Part shown: piece after piece, positions 12,277 to 14,084 of the stretch
Position numbering within the stretch: position 1 is the first letter of the stretch
Layout of the letters: each line of letters opens with the position of its first letter
From: JBBRMY01 sp038230595
GTDB lineage: Bacteria; Bacteroidota; Ignavibacteria; Tepidaquicellales; Tepidaquicellaceae
Assembly (NCBI GenBank): GCA_038230595.1
Contig: JBBRMY010000060.1
Coordinates: forward strand, 1-14,084
DNA length: 14,084 bases
Direction of reading: 5' to 3'
Notes under the pieces: model-generated
What the model saw: the letters and a program-made list of their open reading frames with translations, nothing else
Told to the model about the DNA's origin: nothing
Database searches by the model: none
Made by a program: the position numbers and the translations under genes

Positions 12277-14084
12277 TTACATAAATATCAGATACAAAAT
12301 AATAATAATCACACCGGCAACAGATATCGTTGTATAATCCTGAATCACTCCTGTTTGTATTTTTCTCCAGTCGAAGCTTAAGTTAGAGAAATATCTTGAT
12401 AGCCCGTTTATTGCTCCGTCAATTATTTTAATATCAAATATTCTCCATAAGAACCTGTCTGAAACTTTTTCTATCGGATTAACGATCGCTGCATCATAGA
12501 TCTCATCAACATAATATTTATTTTCCAATACTTTTCCAAATCCTGTCTCTTCAGTAAACTTTGTCTGATCTTTATATTTTTTCAGAGCGAACATTATCGC
12601 AGCAACAGCAACGACAACCGATAAAATCATTAATCCTATTTCAATACCTGTTCCATGTTCTTCAACAGGATGAACTAAAGCAAGTGTCTTATTTGCTTCA
12701 GCGAAAACAGGTTCAAGCCATGTTTCAAGAGCATTATGTCCTAAGAAATGAGGAAGTCCCATAAATCCGCCTATCGCAGCAAGTACTGCAAGAACCATAA
12801 GAGGAATCGTCATTGTAGAAGGGGATTCATGAGGATGCACATGCTTTTCATCATATCTTGGTTTGCCATAAAATGTCAGCGAAACCATTCTGAACATATA
12901 AAATGCAGTTAACCCGGCTGTAATTAATACAGGCAGATAATAACCAATTCCTGCCACTGAAAATGTTCTGTAAAGAATTTCGTCCTTACTGAAAAAACCT
13001 GAAAGGGGAGGTATACCTGAAATTGCAAGTGATCCGATAAAGAATGTGATGTAAGTAATTTTCATCTTATCTTTTAACGCACCCATTTTTCTTATATCCT
13101 GTTCTTCATGCATACCATGAATAACCGATCCGCTTCCAAGGAATAATAATGCTTTAAAAAAAGCATGAGTTATTAAATGAAAAACAGCAACCCAGTATGC
13201 ACCCGTACCTAAGGCAATGAACATAAATCCAAGCTGAGAAACTGTTGAATAAGCCAGGATCTTTTTAATATCATTCTGCTTGAGAGCAATTGTTGCCGAC
13301 ATTAAAGCAGTAGCTATACCGACTATCAAAATTACATTTGTCGCTATTGGAGTTAGTGCATAAAGCAGTGAACATCTTGCAATCAGATATAACCCTGCAG
13401 TTACCATTGTAGCTGCGTGAATAAGAGCAGAAACAGGTGTAGGACCTGCCATTGCATCAGGAAGCCATACGAACAGTGGTATCTGAGCTGATTTACCGCA
13501 AGCTCCAAGGAAAAGCAAAAGAGCAATTGTTAAAAGTATAGTATCGTTAATTGGTAAACCGCCGATCTGACCTAGAAATTTTTGAAAATCCAGAGTGCCG
13601 AACTTTCCGAAAATAAAGAACATCGCAAGCATAAATCCAAAATCACCGATCCTGTTTACAACGAAAGCCTTCTTTGCAGCATCACCTGTAAATTTCTTTT
13701 CATACCAGAATCCGATAAGCAGGTAAGAGCATAAGCCCACGCCTTCCCAACCTAAAAAGACAACAAGAAGATTATCTCCGAGAACCAGATGCAGCATTGC
13801 AAAAATAAACAGGTTCAGAAATGCAAAAAACTTTGCAAATGCAATGTCACCATGCATATATCCGATCGAGTAAACATGTATAAGAAATCCTATTCCTGTT
13901 ATAATTAATACCAGAGAAATTGAAAGAGGGTCGATGTAGTAAGCATAGTTTAAAGAAAAATTACCTGTGTTTATCCAATTGTAAAACATCAGTGTTATTT
14001 TTCTGCTTTCCGGCTCAAGATTCATAAGCTCCAGAAATGTCATGCAGGCAATGATAAATGGAATGAAAACGCACAGGGAAGAAA
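12277..14084 (-). CDS. nuoL: NADH-quinone oxidoreductase subunit L, 5' end outside the window
   Basis: NuoL is the distal antiporter-like membrane subunit of respiratory complex I and takes part in proton translocation. The frame remains open from ATG 14043 to the window edge, adding at least 13 residues (SSLCVFIPFIIAC), so that ATG is internal. Counting from it, Glu100 in FLGWEGVGLCSYLLIGFWY and Lys184 in GACGKSAQIPLFVWLPDAM match the channel residues Glu144 and Lys229 of E. coli NuoL, so about 30 more residues should lie outside. Also present are PTPVSALIHAATMVTAG with His209, ITHAFFKALLFLGSGSVIHG, and the C-terminal lateral-helix region (NKYYVDEIYDAAIVNPIEK, then DIKIIDG) ending in a final membrane helix. 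The C-terminal features make NuoL much more likely than NuoM, NuoN or an Mrp subunit. It ends 25 bases before a bidirectional terminator, so nothing follows it in its transcript. Confidence 0.96.
   Translation of the reverse strand, partial: SSLCVFIPFIIACMTFLELMNLEPESRKITLMFYNWINTGNFSLNYAYYIDPLSISLVLIITGIGFLIHVYSIGYMHGDIAFAKFFAFLNLFIFAMLHLVLGDNLLVVFLGWEGVGLCSYLLIGFWYEKKFTGDAAKKAFVVNRIGDFGFMLAMFFIFGKFGTLDFQKFLGQIGGLPINDTILLTIALLLFLGACGKSAQIPLFVWLPDAMAGPTPVSALIHAATMVTAGLYLIARCSLLYALTPIATNVILIVGIATALMSATIALKQNDIKKILAYSTVSQLGFMFIALGTGAYWVAVFHLITHAFFKALLFLGSGSVIHGMHEEQDIRKMGALKDKMKITYITFFIGSLAISGIPPLSGFFSKDEILYRTFSVAGIGYYLPVLITAGLTAFYMFRMVSLTFYGKPRYDEKHVHPHESPSTMTIPLMVLAVLAAIGGFMGLPHFLGHNALETWLEPVFAEANKTLALVHPVEEHGTGIEIGLMILSVVVAVAAIMFALKKYKDQTKFTEETGFGKVLENKYYVDEIYDAAIVNPIEKVSDRFLWRIFDIKIIDGAINGLSRYFSNLSFDWRKIQTGVIQDYTTISVAGVIIIILYLIFM

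Noticed and set aside
12181..12381. Small plus-strand frame of 66 codons across the terminator and the end of nuoL
   Set aside because: It runs through the bidirectional terminator and antisense to conserved NuoL residues, with no signal of coding.

Overview
The window looks like a chromosomal segment of an AT-rich Gram-negative bacterium of the Bacteroidota/Chlorobiota (FCB) group, perhaps an Ignavibacteria- or Kapabacteria-like lineage. The reasons are several outer-membrane beta-barrel proteins, two tandem ASH-type Ig-like domains on a secreted protein, an almost complete lack of Shine-Dalgarno sequences before the genes, one exact TAnnTTTG (Bacteroidota-type -7) promoter element, and ordinary NuoL and GcvP. 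The lineage is inferred from style; no marker gene settles it. No phage, IS, CRISPR, tRNA or rRNA was seen, and no gap between genes exceeds 300 bases.

Layout. (1) 1-763: 3' end of a porin-like beta-barrel gene (+). (2) 764-990: convergent intergenic region with two inverted copies of a GGGCGATT...AATCGCCC palindrome, arranged like a REPIN. (3) 991-1800 (-): secreted protein with two ASH/choice-of-anchor-D domains. (4) 2011-4884 (+): full-length single-chain glycine dehydrogenase GcvP, followed at 4999-5688 by a CADD-family heme-oxygenase-like protein that keeps the residues reported for self-sacrificing 4-aminobenzoate synthesis. Both genes touch folate and one-carbon metabolism. The pair ends in a strong intrinsic terminator (5749-5786). 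(5) 5802-11210 (+): a tight five-gene run of CoA-binding protein, DUF2723 GT-C-type membrane protein, single-POTRA Omp85 protein, RsmE 16S rRNA methyltransferase and a secreted beta-barrel protein, closed by a hairpin at 11218-11251. (6) 11384-12151 (+): diheme c-type cytochrome lipoprotein. (7) 12277-14084 (-): most of NuoL of respiratory complex I, running off the right edge. A bidirectional terminator at 12220-12251 separates it from the cytochrome gene.

The points most worth a second look are the CADD-like enzyme next to gcvP; the probable AUU start codon of the Omp85 gene, which has a well-placed AAGGA before it; the possible His/Cys ligation of heme 1 in the cytochrome; the REPIN-like palindrome pair; and nuoL ending its transcript with no nuoM or nuoN behind it.
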